DNA of 64,000 nucleotides, taken from assembly GCA_019914945.1 (NCBI GenBank), contig CM034100.1, forward strand, positions 14,767,096-14,831,095, in the 5' to 3' direction. The stretch comes from Typha latifolia. Taxonomy: Eukaryota > Streptophyta > Magnoliopsida > Poales > Typhaceae. Of this stretch, positions 25,670-41,519 are shown piece after piece. Made by a program: the position numbers and the translations under genes. Below the pieces are notes generated by a model. The model was not told the DNA's origin. It saw only the letters and a list, made by a program, of their open reading frames with translations, and made no database searches. How positions within the stretch are numbered: position 1 is the stretch's first letter; each line of letters opens with the position of its first letter.

Positions 25670-27053
25670 GTGCTAGTTTCTCCAAGTTAGTTGCTCTCAC
25701 AGAGTTCATTTATTGTTGATGATGATGACATAGGCTTTTGGTTTGAGCTTCCATGTTGGGTCTGGAAAACACAGTCCTCAGGCCCGACTGGGTGTAGAAC
25801 CCCTGACACAGGCTTGCCCATGCATACTTTGGGCCCAGGTCGAGTTTTGGCCCAAAAAAGCTCGGGCCAGACATGGGCAGGCCACAGTCTTGCAGGCCTT
25901 TTGAGCAGGAAAACATTTCCTTTTCTGACTATAATTTTTAGAATGAACCTTCTAGGATACGTACCTCCTTTATTGAAGAGGCCCGCCAGCCTGTGGCTTG
26001 CCCAATTTCAAGACTTATAGTTATCCCCAATCTTAAACTTCTCATCTCTTCTCCTTATGACTGGAAGTGTAAATACTCATGAGTGCTACTCCTTTTCTTT
26101 AATTCTTTTCTTTTACCTGATCAAAGTTGCAGACTTTATCTCTGTAATTTGTACGTCTTTGCAGGCAAACAAAGATTCATAATATTGGTGCAACCGTTGT
26201 TGGAGTTGATAAATTTGGAAACAAATATTATGAGAGGATGCATGACACTCAATATGGTTTGTACAAATTTTGTTGCATTACACACGATTAAAGTTGCAAA
26301 GTAAAAATTGAACCTTCGCCCTTTCATTGTAATCTTGTCAGACCATAATTAAGAAATTTTTTTTTCTTAAACCTTTTATCGATATCTGGAATATTAAGTT
26401 TTTATTAGTTAGAAAATGATGAGAGAAGATGTCTGATAAATGTGCAGGTAGACACAGGTGGGTGGAGTATGCAGAAAAAGGCCGTTATAATGCATCCCAA
26501 ATTCCAGCTGAGTGGCACGGATGGCTGCATCATATCACTGACCATACAGGAGATGAAGTAAGCTCCTAAATCTCGCAGATTGACTGTTTCTAAATGAATA
26601 TATCTCATAAAAAGTGTTAGCTTCTCTCAAGTCTGAAGCATTGCTCAATTTGAATCAAAATTAGTTTCTTGCAGCAAAATTATAATAGAGGGCACAACTT
26701 TGTAAAACCTAATATAGAAAGGGCTGCAGATAACTTTTTTGTCATGCTACTCAAAGATAATATATCGTCTACTATTTCTGCTTAAATGGTTTACCAATTG
26801 ATATGGTCTTCTATTATAGGAAACAAAACTGAGTAGTTTGCAGTGATAGATGATAATTCCGATAGTGATTATCTAATACAGTTCTCTTAATTGGCAGCTC
26901 TTGATGTTGAAACCTAAAAGGTATGGAGTGGAGCACAAGGAGAACTTCTCTGGAGAGGGTGATGAGTTAATCTACCATTCAAAAGGCCATGCTCTCAACC
27001 CCGGCCAGAGAGATTGGACCAGATACCAGACTTGGCAACCAAAGAAAAACTAA
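22508..27053 (+). CDS. NADH dehydrogenase (ubiquinone) 1 alpha subcomplex subunit 12 (B17.2-like)
   Basis: Accessory subunit of mitochondrial respiratory complex I, in the matrix arm at the inner membrane. Five exons: 22508-22596, 25409-25435, 26165-26256, 26448-26557, 26898-27053; 157 residues, close to the Arabidopsis protein. The family signature is clear: LLDGNLMQTKIHNIGATVVG, DKFGNKYYERM, RHRWVEYAEKGRYNASQIPA, EWHGWLHHITDHTGDE, LKPKRYGVEHKENFSGEG and HSKGHALNPGQRDWTRYQ. Exon 2 is only 27 bp, and intron 1 is 2.8 kb and carries two transposon insertions. There is no obvious cleavable presequence, as in other members. All introns are GT-AG. The start is the first ATG after a purine-rich leader, and its frame agrees with the family N-terminus. 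Confidence 0.96.
23572..24099. mobile_element. Non-autonomous hAT-type MITE in NDUFA12 intron 1
   Basis: 528 bp bounded by terminal inverted repeats of 23 bp with one mismatch; the left end reads CATAGTTATCAAAACTGG and the right end is its complement with CACAG. Both sides carry an identical 8-bp direct repeat ATAGAGAT (23564-23571 and 24100-24107), the target-site duplication length of hAT elements. The interior is AT-rich with no transposase frame, so it depends on a helper. Confidence 0.85.
24578..25203. mobile_element. Probable solo LTR in NDUFA12 intron 1
   Basis: 626 bp starting TG and ending CA, flanked by identical 5-bp repeats TTCTC (24573-24577 and 25204-25208), the signature of LTR-retrotransposon insertion. 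A TATATATGAGGG promoter-like word near 24903, followed by sequence resembling U3-R-U5 layout, supports an LTR. There is no internal region, so it would be a solo LTR left by recombination. The terminal inverted repeat is poor beyond TG/CA, which is the weak point. Confidence 0.65.
24666..24845. repeat. 32-bp minisatellite inside the solo LTR
   Basis: Four full 32-bp units begin at 24666, 24698, 24730 and 24762, followed by a 27-bp and a partial unit. The shared core is CTTTAAGACAAGTCTAATTA with drift. Internal tandem amplification of this kind is known in LTR U3 regions. Confidence 0.8.
25640..26000. other. AT run, poly(T) and degraded repeat in NDUFA12 intron 2
   Basis: An AT microsatellite and a poly(T) run (about 25633-25670) are followed by a GC-richer block with GGCCCGACTGGG, TTTGGGCCCAGGTCGAG and CTCGGGCCAGACATGGGC words. 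Such GGCCC/CGAG-rich text is typical of degraded plant transposons. No termini found. Confidence 0.35.
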
Positions 27054-29321
27054 GGCATCCTTTCCATTGCAGCCCACATTCATGACCTACTCCATTGGAT
27101 ATGTGGTTTTCTTCTTAAATTGCAAATAAGTCTGTGGTTATCCTTAGACTGAGTTTGGATTCTTCTTCTCTTTCCCACCATGAATAGAATTGGATGAGAT
27201 GCCCAAACATCAATGGTTGTAATGAACCCACCCTGTTTGCATTGTAAGCCATGTATTATTGATAGTCTCTCATCCTTCTCTCGTTGGTCTTTCATCCGTG
27301 TCACATTATCTAGTTGTGGAATTTCCCCGGCATAACAAATTTATTTTCAGGAAGTATTGGTTGATGCTCATGTTTTCTTTTGTGTCATTTGCTCGAAAAG
27401 TCTAAAATATTTTCCATTTTTAAGGAATCTTCACCGAATTCCTGTCGTTCGATATGAAATCCGTAGAGAATAAACAGTTTTGAGTTATTTTCCATTTTGG
27501 TTTTTAGTGCAAACGAATCTTTTTCTTTTGGGGATATTTACAAATAACATCAAACATATTTGCGCCTGTTACCATTCACACCTTTTCTTCCCAACATTCA
27601 GCACTGATTGTTAAGCACATTATCTTTTTTGTTCTATTAAGGTAGGACTTATCCTTTGTCCAACCTCTGTTAAAAGGTAGGAATTTTCAAAGTTATAAGT
27701 GGACCTACACTATTCAGTTGGAGAGAAGAGAAGGGGAAAACCCTCCAATGGACGCTTGCCTCCCTCCGGTGGTCCAATAGACAAAAATTGAAGGGGAAAG
27801 CTAAACGACTCTGCAAGGATAGAAGAAGAGGTATCTAACATGAGATCGTTAAGGGATTCTGACACCTCCCTGCATAGAATGCTTGAAAAGGGTCCCCAAA
27901 TCCTCTTTTCGATGTAAACTTTGTTAAGAATAGTCAACCAGACAAATGTCATGATCTCCGCCGGCAACAATGAACTCTGCAAGTCAGGGGCCGGCCAGTC
28001 CGGCAGTAGACATTTTTCAGTACTCGTTTTGTAGTAGTGTGAAAAAAGGGACATTTTTTTTTTGTTGTAGCTTATTTTCAGCGTATACTCTTGTATTTAG
28101 ATACCTATAGACATATATCTTGAGCGCTTCTTCCATATTATAGAGTTAATTATTTATCAATTTGTTTGATGAAGATCTAACTAATAGAAATGAAAGATAT
28201 TATCGGCTTATTAGGTAATTATTATTTTTTAAATGTATATAACTTTGTATATTATTTCTTTTAACAATTATATATTTTAATATTTTATCAAATAAAAGAT
28301 ATATATTCTTAATCGAGAGTAATGTGTGTATGTATATATATATATATCAAAATAAGGTTATTTATGTCTTTTACAATTAACTTAATGAAAATTTAATTAT
28401 ATTTTTATCTCTTTGATTAGTTTTTATTATTTACATATATCTCTTATCAGTTTAAGATTGATTTAAATTAAATTTTAACGGATAGAGATAGAGAATTATA
28501 TTTAAATTGAAGTTTATCTCCAAAGAATAAAAATTAAATTATTTAATATTAAATAATATCTTTTATAATTAGAAATCTTAACAGAAAAAAAAGAACATGT
28601 AATAAAAGAATTAGGCATACGTAATTAAATATTTTTTTCTAAGATCTTCTTTTTTTTACCTAATGTGGTTTTATAATCGGTACCGAAAAATTAATACCGG
28701 ATATAAAAACTAGTTAAATTAAAATTATAATTTTTAAAACGGCATTGAAATATTTGTCATCTTAAAATCTATCGTAGGCTTTATTGAGATTGCTCACAGG
28801 TTTTCACATTATGAAACAAATCTAACTCGCCTCTACGTACCAGATAAGGACCAAATAATAAAAACAACAGTAAAACTCACAATCCACAAATAAAATTTAA
28901 AATCAAGCTTAAGCAGATGCCAACTCGATTAGATTAGATAATATTTCAATCTATATTTAGATAAGATTGAATTTAGTTATATGTTTGATTCGATTTTATA
29001 AAATGTATATAATTATCTAAGATTATATGATTCAGGCTCTCGAACTCGAAATAAACTCGTTCGAGTTCGAAATATGTTGAAATTAAATATAATCAATTCA
29101 AGTGCTTTGCTTAGGCTTGAAACTAATTTCAAACCCAAACTTTCGGCTCGATTACACCCGTGGCTACGAGGGAAAGTAGTCAACTTATTTAACCCAAACA
29201 TGGCATAAAAGTATTAAATTGTGGATTCCAAGAGTATCCACTGCTCAATAGGCAACGCGTGGCGGCCTACCTTTCCTAGTACTCAAAATTAAACGGCTAT
29301 CTTTGCTCTCAAGTCTCAAAC
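27054..29321. other. Spacer between NDUFA12 and the 4CL-like gene
   Basis: About the first 270 bases fit the NDUFA12 3' UTR. A minus-strand open frame of 114 codons at 27710-28054 has no recognisable motif. From 28080 to 29170 the DNA is very AT-rich. Near 29030-29070 it holds CTCGAACTCGAAATAAACTCG and related words that resemble degraded transposon ends. A TATA-like CATAAAAGT near 29205 may belong to the next gene. Confidence 0.45.
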
Positions 29322-29423
29322 TTGCATGCCTTCCTCTCTCCTCTTGCGCTACTCTTGCGCTCTCCTCTCATCCTCCTCCTCCTCCTCCTTTTCCTCTCTT
29401 ACAACTTCTTCGAAGCTCCATTA

Positions 29424-32400
29424 ATGGAAGGAGACTTGTCCAATCGTGCAAATGAGATGCGAAGCACGAGTTTTTTTTGCCCCGAGACGGGCATCTATAG
29501 CAGCAAGCACGCTCCAAGAGATTTGCCCCAAGACCCATTTCAGGATTTGGTGTCCTTTCTCTTCTCTCAGGAACATCGGGGAATGACGGCTTTGGTCGAT
29601 TCCCGCACTGGGTCTTCGATTTCATACGCTATGCTTCGCGATACGGTGGAATCCGTGTCCTCTGGGCTTCACCGTATGGGGATTTCTGGCAACCATGTCG
29701 TCTCGATTCTGTTACCGAATAGTATCCTCTTCCCTGTGATGTTACTGGGTGTTCTATCGGTTGGGGCAATCGTCACTACCATGAACCCTCTGAGCAGTTC
29801 GGATGAGATCAAGAAACATATGGGCGTTTGCAAGATAGATTTAGCCTTTACTTCTCTCGATAATGTTGTAAAAGTCGAGCGATTGGGTGTTCGTAGCGTC
29901 GCGGTTCCTGAAATCTTGGATTTTGACATTGAAAAATTTGCAATTTTCCATAAAATCATTTCTAGCAATCCGAGGCATGCGCCTAGGCCGGTGATTCGGC
30001 AAACTGACACGGCTGCCGTTCTCTATTCTTCGGGCACTTCCGGGCCCAGCAAGGGCGTTGTGATCACACATGGGAATTTGATTTCTATGGTGGAGCTTTT
30101 TGTAAAATTTGAGGCCTCGCAGTATCAGATAGAGAGTTGGAAGAATGTCTATCTCGCGGCTTTGCCGATGTTCCATGTTTATGGGCTCTCGCTGTTTACA
30201 ATGGGGCTTCTGTCTTTGGGATCAATGGTGGTGGTGATGAGGAGGTTTGATGTGGATGAGGCAGTTAGAGCGATTGATAAGTATAAAGTTACGCATTTCC
30301 CCGTCGTGCCGCCGATAATTACAGCACTTTTGAGAGCCAAGGTTGCCAGGGCGTGTGGTGCGAGATCTTTGGTACAGGTTTCGAGCGGGGCGGCTCCTCT
30401 GAATGAAAAACTATTAGAGGATTTCTTGCGCGCTTTCCCTCACATTGACTTTATACAGGTTAACAAAGGAAATTTAATCATCCTTGATTGCAACTTTGCT
30501 AACCATCATTCTTCTATAGCATCTACTGTTGTATTAATTTTTGTACAGTGAGGTTTGACGATAAGGATTTACTTATTGTGACGTCTGTATGCTACATCTC
30601 AGCTTGATTCTATATCCTGTAGAGGAAATTAAACATATTTCTCTGTGGCAAATAGTATTGCATTATATGCGTAGGATTTAGCTTTTCAGATTAAACTATT
30701 TACACTACTGAGGGTGTTTCCAAATTTCATAACTACTACTTCAAAGTATGAGTATTGTGATTATGCCTTCACAAAAGCACTTATTGATTGTTTTTATTAA
30801 TCTGGACTTCCAGTTTAATTATCATGACCTCATTTAAGTACAACACCAATGTATATGTTTCCCTGTAAATGATGATGTATCTCTATGATTGTTCTTTACA
30901 CAGGGTTATGGCATGACAGAGACTACTGCTGTAGGAACTCGTGGTTTTAACACATCAAATTGTAAAAAGTTTACTTCAGTAGGATTATTAGCTCCAAACA
31001 TGCAAGCTAAAGTGGTTGATTCAAAAACTGGTTCATGTCTGCCTCCAGGCAGTAGTGGGGAGCTATGGCTACATGGACCAGCCATCATGAAAGGTAGAAT
31101 TTTGAGTTCGTTACTTCTAACTTATGCTTCTATCGAGTTAAGATAGCAAGGTACTTGGCTGTCTTTAATTCTTATCAAACTATTTGCATATCATGCCAGT
31201 CTTAATTCCTTTAAGAAAATGGAAGTGGCATATGACATGCGAACAATTACACTAGACAGTGACAGAAATATGAATCGAACATATATATGACTACATGAGA
31301 ATGTAATTTGATTCCTAAAAAGAAAACAGAAAAGTTGTCAAGAAATACTTATTTGTGTACATTCCTATGTATCATGTTCCTTTCCTGAATAAGGCCTGCT
31401 CATTTTAAAATCATGGACATAGTACATTTAGCTCGTAAAATTCCCAAGTATTGTCATATCGTGGTGTTATTGAAAAGATAAATCCATGGGGTCAAGCTAA
31501 TAACATACAGTAGTAGTGACCAAATAAGTATTTGGCAACCTTATATTTAGTGGATGGCTTTTCGCTGATGACTCTGCTTTCTAAGCAACATGCAGGATTA
31601 TTTGAAATGGTTAGGCTTATGACTTATTAGAATAAATAGACAGAATTATCTTATGCTTGGCAAACAAGTTGTTTTGCTTTTGGATAACTAGTACTAGTAT
31701 AAAGATCTTCCTTCACTATTCTAATTCCTTCAATACTGAAGTATAACAGAATTGAATCTTTATAGGATACCTAAATAATGAGGATGCAACATTATCGACT
31801 TTTGTTAATGGTGACTGGCTAAGGACAGGCGATATTGCATATTTTGATCAAGATGGTTACTTGTATATATTGGACCGCCTGAAAGATACAATTAAGTACA
31901 AGGGATTTCAGGTACGGTTCTTTTCTCATTACTTATTCAAAGAATAATCAGTGTTGTTGGAATCGAAATACTATCATAGAGATATACGATATAAAAATGT
32001 ACTTAGAACCTTAGGCCTCGCTTATTTTAGGAATAAAGTAAATTCTACAATAGGTATTCATTTTTGTTATTACCAAAATAAGGTTTTTATTCCAAGAATA
32101 ATTATTCTCGTGTTCACCTGTATTTTAGAATAAAGGTATAATAATTATTTTTAATGTGATATAAAGTGAAAGAAGAAAATGAAAAAAAAATGTGTTTTAT
32201 TTTTTATGAAATTACCATGAATACCTTTTAATTTGATATAAAGTAAGTTGATGGGATAGATATCAAGGATAAGTTAGTAGTAATTGAATTAGTGTGTGAT
32301 ATGAGATATAATTTTGATGAATAGTGTTTATATTCTAGAATGATGATATTGTAATGTTTAGCTGTTATTCTGAAAAAAAGAGTTATATTTCTGAAATAAA

Positions 32401-34166
32401 AAAAGTTATTCCTGAAGTGAACGGGAGCTTAGTGATTATTATAGAGACTAAATTTATGAAAATAATTAATAAATATTTTTTTATCGTTTTGGATGTGTAA
32501 GATTGAGCAAATTTGTTGGCTTACTATAAGTCTGTTACAGTAAAGTATGATCCACTTAAATCTGTCAACAAAGATAGCTTCCTACTGAAGGCTAGGAACC
32601 AAGGCATACCTCTTCTCTACATTTGGAGATAAAATCAGTTATATTTGTCCTATTTCATCTGGTTAAAGTAAATCCACTAGTGAATTAAATAATTGCAACT
32701 TGTCCTGTAGGAGAAATTCAAAGCCCGAGCTTGCCTTCAGCTTACATTTTTCTTTGGAAAGGGGTGAACTAAACAGCTAGAACATGCTTATTTATATGTT
32801 TGATCCTCACTGAGTGAATAAACAGATATGATAATTCTAAAAGCTTAAGCTTGAAAAAACGTAACATATTCCTTTTCTCACCACTCCTCATCGATCTTAT
32901 ACTCAAAGTATTCTTCCAAGATTTGAGTGGGGCCTAAACTTGAAAGTTGAAACTACCTCCTGAGCAATGTGGTAAGACTTAAATCTTGTTCTGCCCATCA
33001 CTGCATTATTGGGAGCGTCGTGAACTTGAATGCTTTCCTTATCGTCAGGAAGAAACTACTTGAATGCTTTCCTTATCGTCAGGATGAAACTCTTTCTTAG
33101 TTTTTGGCTTGTTTAAGCTCTCTCTCACCTGCTATTCTAACTTAGCCAATAAACTTTTCTTTTATTGCAAGACAACAGATAATCTCTATTTTGAATCTCC
33201 TGGCCCCTGAGTATGATCCTTCAAATTCCTTTAGTAAAGTTGCTCTGTTCCAGCTAATTTTAGGAATTGCAGTTATTGCTGGCTTATTTGGTCAAAAGTA
33301 GGCCTGTATTAGATCTCTGTTTATGTTCTTGTTATAATTCATGTGGACTATTGTATTGTATTTTATAACAAGACCTTTGATGCAGATAGCACCAGCAGAC
33401 TTAGAAGCTGTGTTGATTTCGCATCCTGATATTCTTGATGTGTCGGTGATAAGGTTCAGAAACTCATGAAATGGAGATTCTGCTCTTTATATGAGTTCGT
33501 TAGCTTGTATCTCCTTTTCTTTTTCTTTTTCCTTTCTCATCTTATGCTGCTACGTTTATAGTGCTGAAGATGAAGAAGCTGGTGAGATACCGGTTGCTTT
33601 TGTGGTTGGAAAGCCTGGAAGTGCAATTTCTTCTGCAGAAGTCATTGATTATGTAGCTAAGAAGGTTAGCTTATTCCTTCAACTTTTATGCAAAATGTTC
33701 TAGAAAAGTAAGGTGAATTATAAAATGAAGGACTTTTTAGGGCACATTGGCAAGCATTGTGATGATGTATCACCTTTTGAATGTTAAAGAGTATTGGCTA
33801 CACAATGAAAGCAATCACATATCTGGGTTGGTTCATGACACAGCATTATTGCTAGGCCTTAAGAACCACTTGTTATTAAACTGAGAGCCTTCTGGCCATT
33901 TGATTGTGACAATGTGTTTCCTATTTACTAACTTGGGACACTGTTGAATGTTTCGATTGATCAAACGAAGATTAAAATTCACATTCCTTTATTAGTTATA
34001 TTAATTGATTAGAATCTTGTCTGATGTACTTGCTGAATGTGTATGTCAGGTGGCTCCATACAAGAAAGTGAGGAAGGTGATGTTTGTGAAATCGATTCCA
34101 AGATCGCCCGCTGGAAAAGTTCTCAGAAGGCTGCTCAAGAACAGCCATGGAAATTCCAAAATGTGA
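29424..34166 (+). CDS. 4-coumarate:CoA ligase-like acyl-CoA synthetase, probably peroxisomal
   Basis: Adenylate-forming enzyme that activates a carboxylic acid with ATP and joins it to CoA. Six exons: 29424-30458, 30904-31093, 31766-31911, 33386-33453, 33562-33664, 34050-34166; 552 residues. Box I is [11 protein letters not shown] at 202-212, box II GYGMTET at 346-352, the hinge region holds LRTGD at 427-431 and [16 protein letters not shown], and the catalytic lysine is K537 in SPAGKVLRR. The C-terminus NSKM ends in SKM, close to the PTS1 peroxisome signal. The substrate cannot be read off; relatives act on jasmonate precursors, fatty acids or cinnamates, and true 4CL box II (GEICIRG) is absent (here GELWLHG). 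An in-frame ATG at 29322 adds 34 residues with a Leu-rich hydrophobic run; I chose 29424 because that extension would send the protein to the ER. All introns are GT-AG. Confidence 0.92.
32014..32428. mobile_element. Probable PIF/Harbinger-type MITE in the 4CL-like gene, intron 3
   Basis: 415 bp bounded by imperfect inverted repeats: left GGCCTCGCTTATTTTAGGAA, right (complement) GCTCCCGTTCACTTCAGGAA. About 15 of 22 positions agree. Flanking TTA trinucleotides at 32011-32013 and 32429-32431 fit the 3-bp TTA/TWA duplication of Harbinger (Tourist) elements. No coding capacity. The imperfect ends suggest an old copy. Confidence 0.6.
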
Positions 34167-35867
34167 AACCCTTGACACCAAACACAGCTTCTCACAGAAT
34201 TCCAAAAGCTTCAATAAGCCAAAGTCCTCATGTAAGCCTTTGTTTCATCGGCTGATGATTGATATCCCAGATGTAAGCTTATATTCATTATAAGACGCTA
34301 GCCCTATTTATCGATCGATCATGTTAAATTGTAATTCAAATCCATCAATTGGAGGAGGAAATATTTTATGCCTTTGACTATGATGTGCTACAATGGAAGG
34401 AAACAGCATTTATGAATCTAGAACTAGAATATCCTTGTAGTATCTTGATTGACAAATCTTTGCACATATCTGATGCTTTGCATGCAGACAGACTATAATT
34501 TGAATTGACTTTGTAGAGAGCTTGGTAGTTAGTCTAACAAACCTAACTAAAATCTGCTGCCTAATTAATGCTCATACTAATGGCCAGCAAATGGTCCATT
34601 CTCACTACTTCTATTTGACTAATCCATTATCTAATTCTGGAGGAGCTTATTCTTGAATTATTATTATTTTAATGTCTTAGAACTTGCTTTTTATTAAAAT
34701 GCAAGACTTGAATGGACGAATGAAACTAAATTATTTGCCGCCTTAATTAACTTGGTCAACGGACATATATATATATATATATACTATTTTGTCGCTTGCC
34801 ATCTATATATATATATATATACTCTTTAGAACTCTTATTTTATGCGTGAGTATATTTTACAGTTTACTATTCATTAAGCTGAATAATTTAAATGTAGTAA
34901 GACATAAATAATTTTTTTCTATTAAATTTTTTTAACTTAACCTGAAATGTAATTAAAGAGTATTTATGCAATTCTGAGATTAAAGAGTATTTATACAAAT
35001 ATAGATTGGAAAATAATATTTGAATTAATATCTTTATATTCATATTTAAGATATTAAAAGAATATTATAAACAATGAATATTTAACCAAACTAGCTTCTT
35101 CACAAACTTGTTTACTAACTTAACATACTCATAAATTTATTACCTAGAGATACCTATTTTGGATATAAAATATTGAACTTTCTAAAGATTTTAGCACTGA
35201 GAGTGAGAAGATTTGATTTGATATATTTTTCTAATTTCGGATTATGTAGATAAAAAAAGATGATAATATTATATTACAATTGAATTAAATTAGGGACATA
35301 TGTGAAGAGGTTTATCATGTTATAATATGATAAAGTTGAGAAATAATATTGAATAAGGATAACTAAGGAAGGAAGGGATAACTATCTTCTTCTTTTTTTT
35401 GGGGTAATTTTTTCGTAATATATGTGAGATACGTATTCATGATGTAATTAATCCGTACTGGTATTTGAATCCGTATCTCATTAGGAGCAATAGAGGGCTT
35501 GGCGTGGTCTTCAATTGAGATCCACGTAGTGGACCCCACAACTCTCGCGAGGATTAATACTAGAATAAACCCATCCCCATGCTTGAATTTACATAAATAC
35601 CCTCAAGGGTGGACGTCTTAAATTAATATATTATTACCATCATAATAACTTCTCATATAAATTTGACTGCCAAGTTGACTTCAACTAATATCACAAATTA
35701 ATCGAAATAATAATAATAATAATAATAATAAAAATTTTAAAAAAGAAAGAAAGAATTGGTCGGCAACTAGCCAACTACTAGCAGTATTAGGTTATTAGCT
35801 CATCGCTCAGGGGTATTTTGGTAATTCGATCGCATAGTCCGAGACGAACCCGGAACATAGAGCGATC
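34167..35867. other. AT-rich spacer before the cytidylyltransferase gene
   Basis: No gene. It includes TA microsatellites at about 34765-34786 and 34805-34821, AAT units at about 35706-35731, and a short hairpin near 35422-35481 (GTGAGATACGTATTCA against an imperfect complement). A word TTTTTTCTATTAAATTTTTT at about 34914-34934 recurs at about 49349-49369, suggesting a shared dispersed repeat. Confidence 0.45.
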
Positions 35868-35876
35868 CTATAAATA
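35868..35876 (+). promoter_or_regulatory. TATA box of the cytidylyltransferase gene
   Basis: CTATAAATA about 70 bp before the chosen start codon. It lies downstream of an in-frame ATG at 35818, which rules that ATG out as the main start. Confidence 0.65.
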
Positions 35877-35946
35877 CCTCGGACCCGGGATCTCCTTCCC
35901 CGACAAATCTCTCCTGGGTTTGGGGCAAGCGGCTAAGAATCCTCTC

Positions 35947-40219
<4,273 letters not shown>

Positions 40220-41519
40220 GGTTACATACTTGATAGATAGTTATAGAACAACTGACAGATGGATGACATAGTGCCGCTCTATCAGCAACATCATTTTGCT
40301 TGGATTCATGAGCCTCCACAACATGGAAGCTCATTTAGCTACTGCTCCACGATTGCATTAAAATCAATGCATTGTCTTGAGTAATGTAGCTTTCTCGTGA
40401 GTGCAATATGTATCTTTTTAGGATAGAGGATAGTGTATAGAGAGTTTCCCTTTCATTATTTGCTGCTAAATTCTTTTGTAACACTTCTGTTCTTTGAATC
40501 TTTCTATGAGGAGCATTTAGTTTCCAATATCATTTGTCCCGAACTAAGATTTTTTGCACTTCTAAATCCCAGTTTAACACGTATACTCCTCGCAACTGAT
40601 TTTTAAATTGCCTATCTTTTGTATTGCAGTTTTCTTTTCTGTGTGAACTTTGAACACCCCCGATCAGTTTTAATTCATTCTACACACTCCTGTTATTGTT
40701 ACACAGTCAAATAAGATTTGAATCAGATCAGTTCTTTAAGATTTGATCAGTTTCTACCACTGAATAATATCCCAAGAAATCCATTTTCTGCGCACATAAT
40801 TAAAGAAGAATTATATACATACCTGTGGGAAATGCAAGTGACGCAAGGATATGTAGTTCATTTAGCTAGCGTGACCCTGTGAGTCTGGTGTATTCTCCAT
40901 TAACTTGACCAAATCTATATGTTGTATTTGACAATTAAAAGTTACAGATTTTCTAACAATGATTCTTTCCCTTTAATTGATCTTTTTAGACTTTCTCTAG
41001 GTTTTTTCGGTGAATATTCTCAGTGGCTCCCTCATTTTCTTTCCTCTTGCGAGTTGCATCAGGAGAATAAAGGGAAACAAACTGCTGTCTTTTGCCATCG
41101 TAGATGGCTTTCTTTCAGCCAAAGAACAAAAAAGGAGAAGAAGAAGAAAAGAAAATTAGAACAAATAAAACATTTTTATCAAAGAAATTGGTATAACTAC
41201 AATTAAGAATTCTCTTTTGAGCAATTCAGTCTATGTATTATGAATCTAAATCAGTATAAGAATTATCATCGCACGACGTACTACCATTATCTATTTGATA
41301 CTCTCGATAATTCTCAAGTTTCTTTGCAGCATTGGAGATGAACCCCTTGTATCAGCTTATGCCAAGTTGTGAAATTGATGATAACCAACACTATATAAAA
41401 TTAGAAGAAATATATATTTCATGAGTAAATTACAAGAGGTACAAATCATGGCGCCTCCCATCTAGGAGTAAACATGAGGAGAAGAAAAAATTGAATGTGA
41501 ACATTGTAAATTCAAATAT
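40220..41519. other. Spacer between two convergent genes
   Basis: Should hold the 3' UTRs of the cytidylyltransferase (+) and phosphoribulokinase (-). A purine-rich tract lies near 41129-41165. No gene or clear repeat seen. Confidence 0.5.

Noticed and set aside
27710..28054. 114-codon minus-strand open frame
   Set aside because: No domain, no splice partners and no recognisable family; probably chance or transposon debris.
35818..35946. In-frame upstream ATG for the cytidylyltransferase
   Set aside because: It lies upstream of a good TATA box (35868-35876), so it is unlikely to be in the transcript; the residues it adds do not resemble the family.
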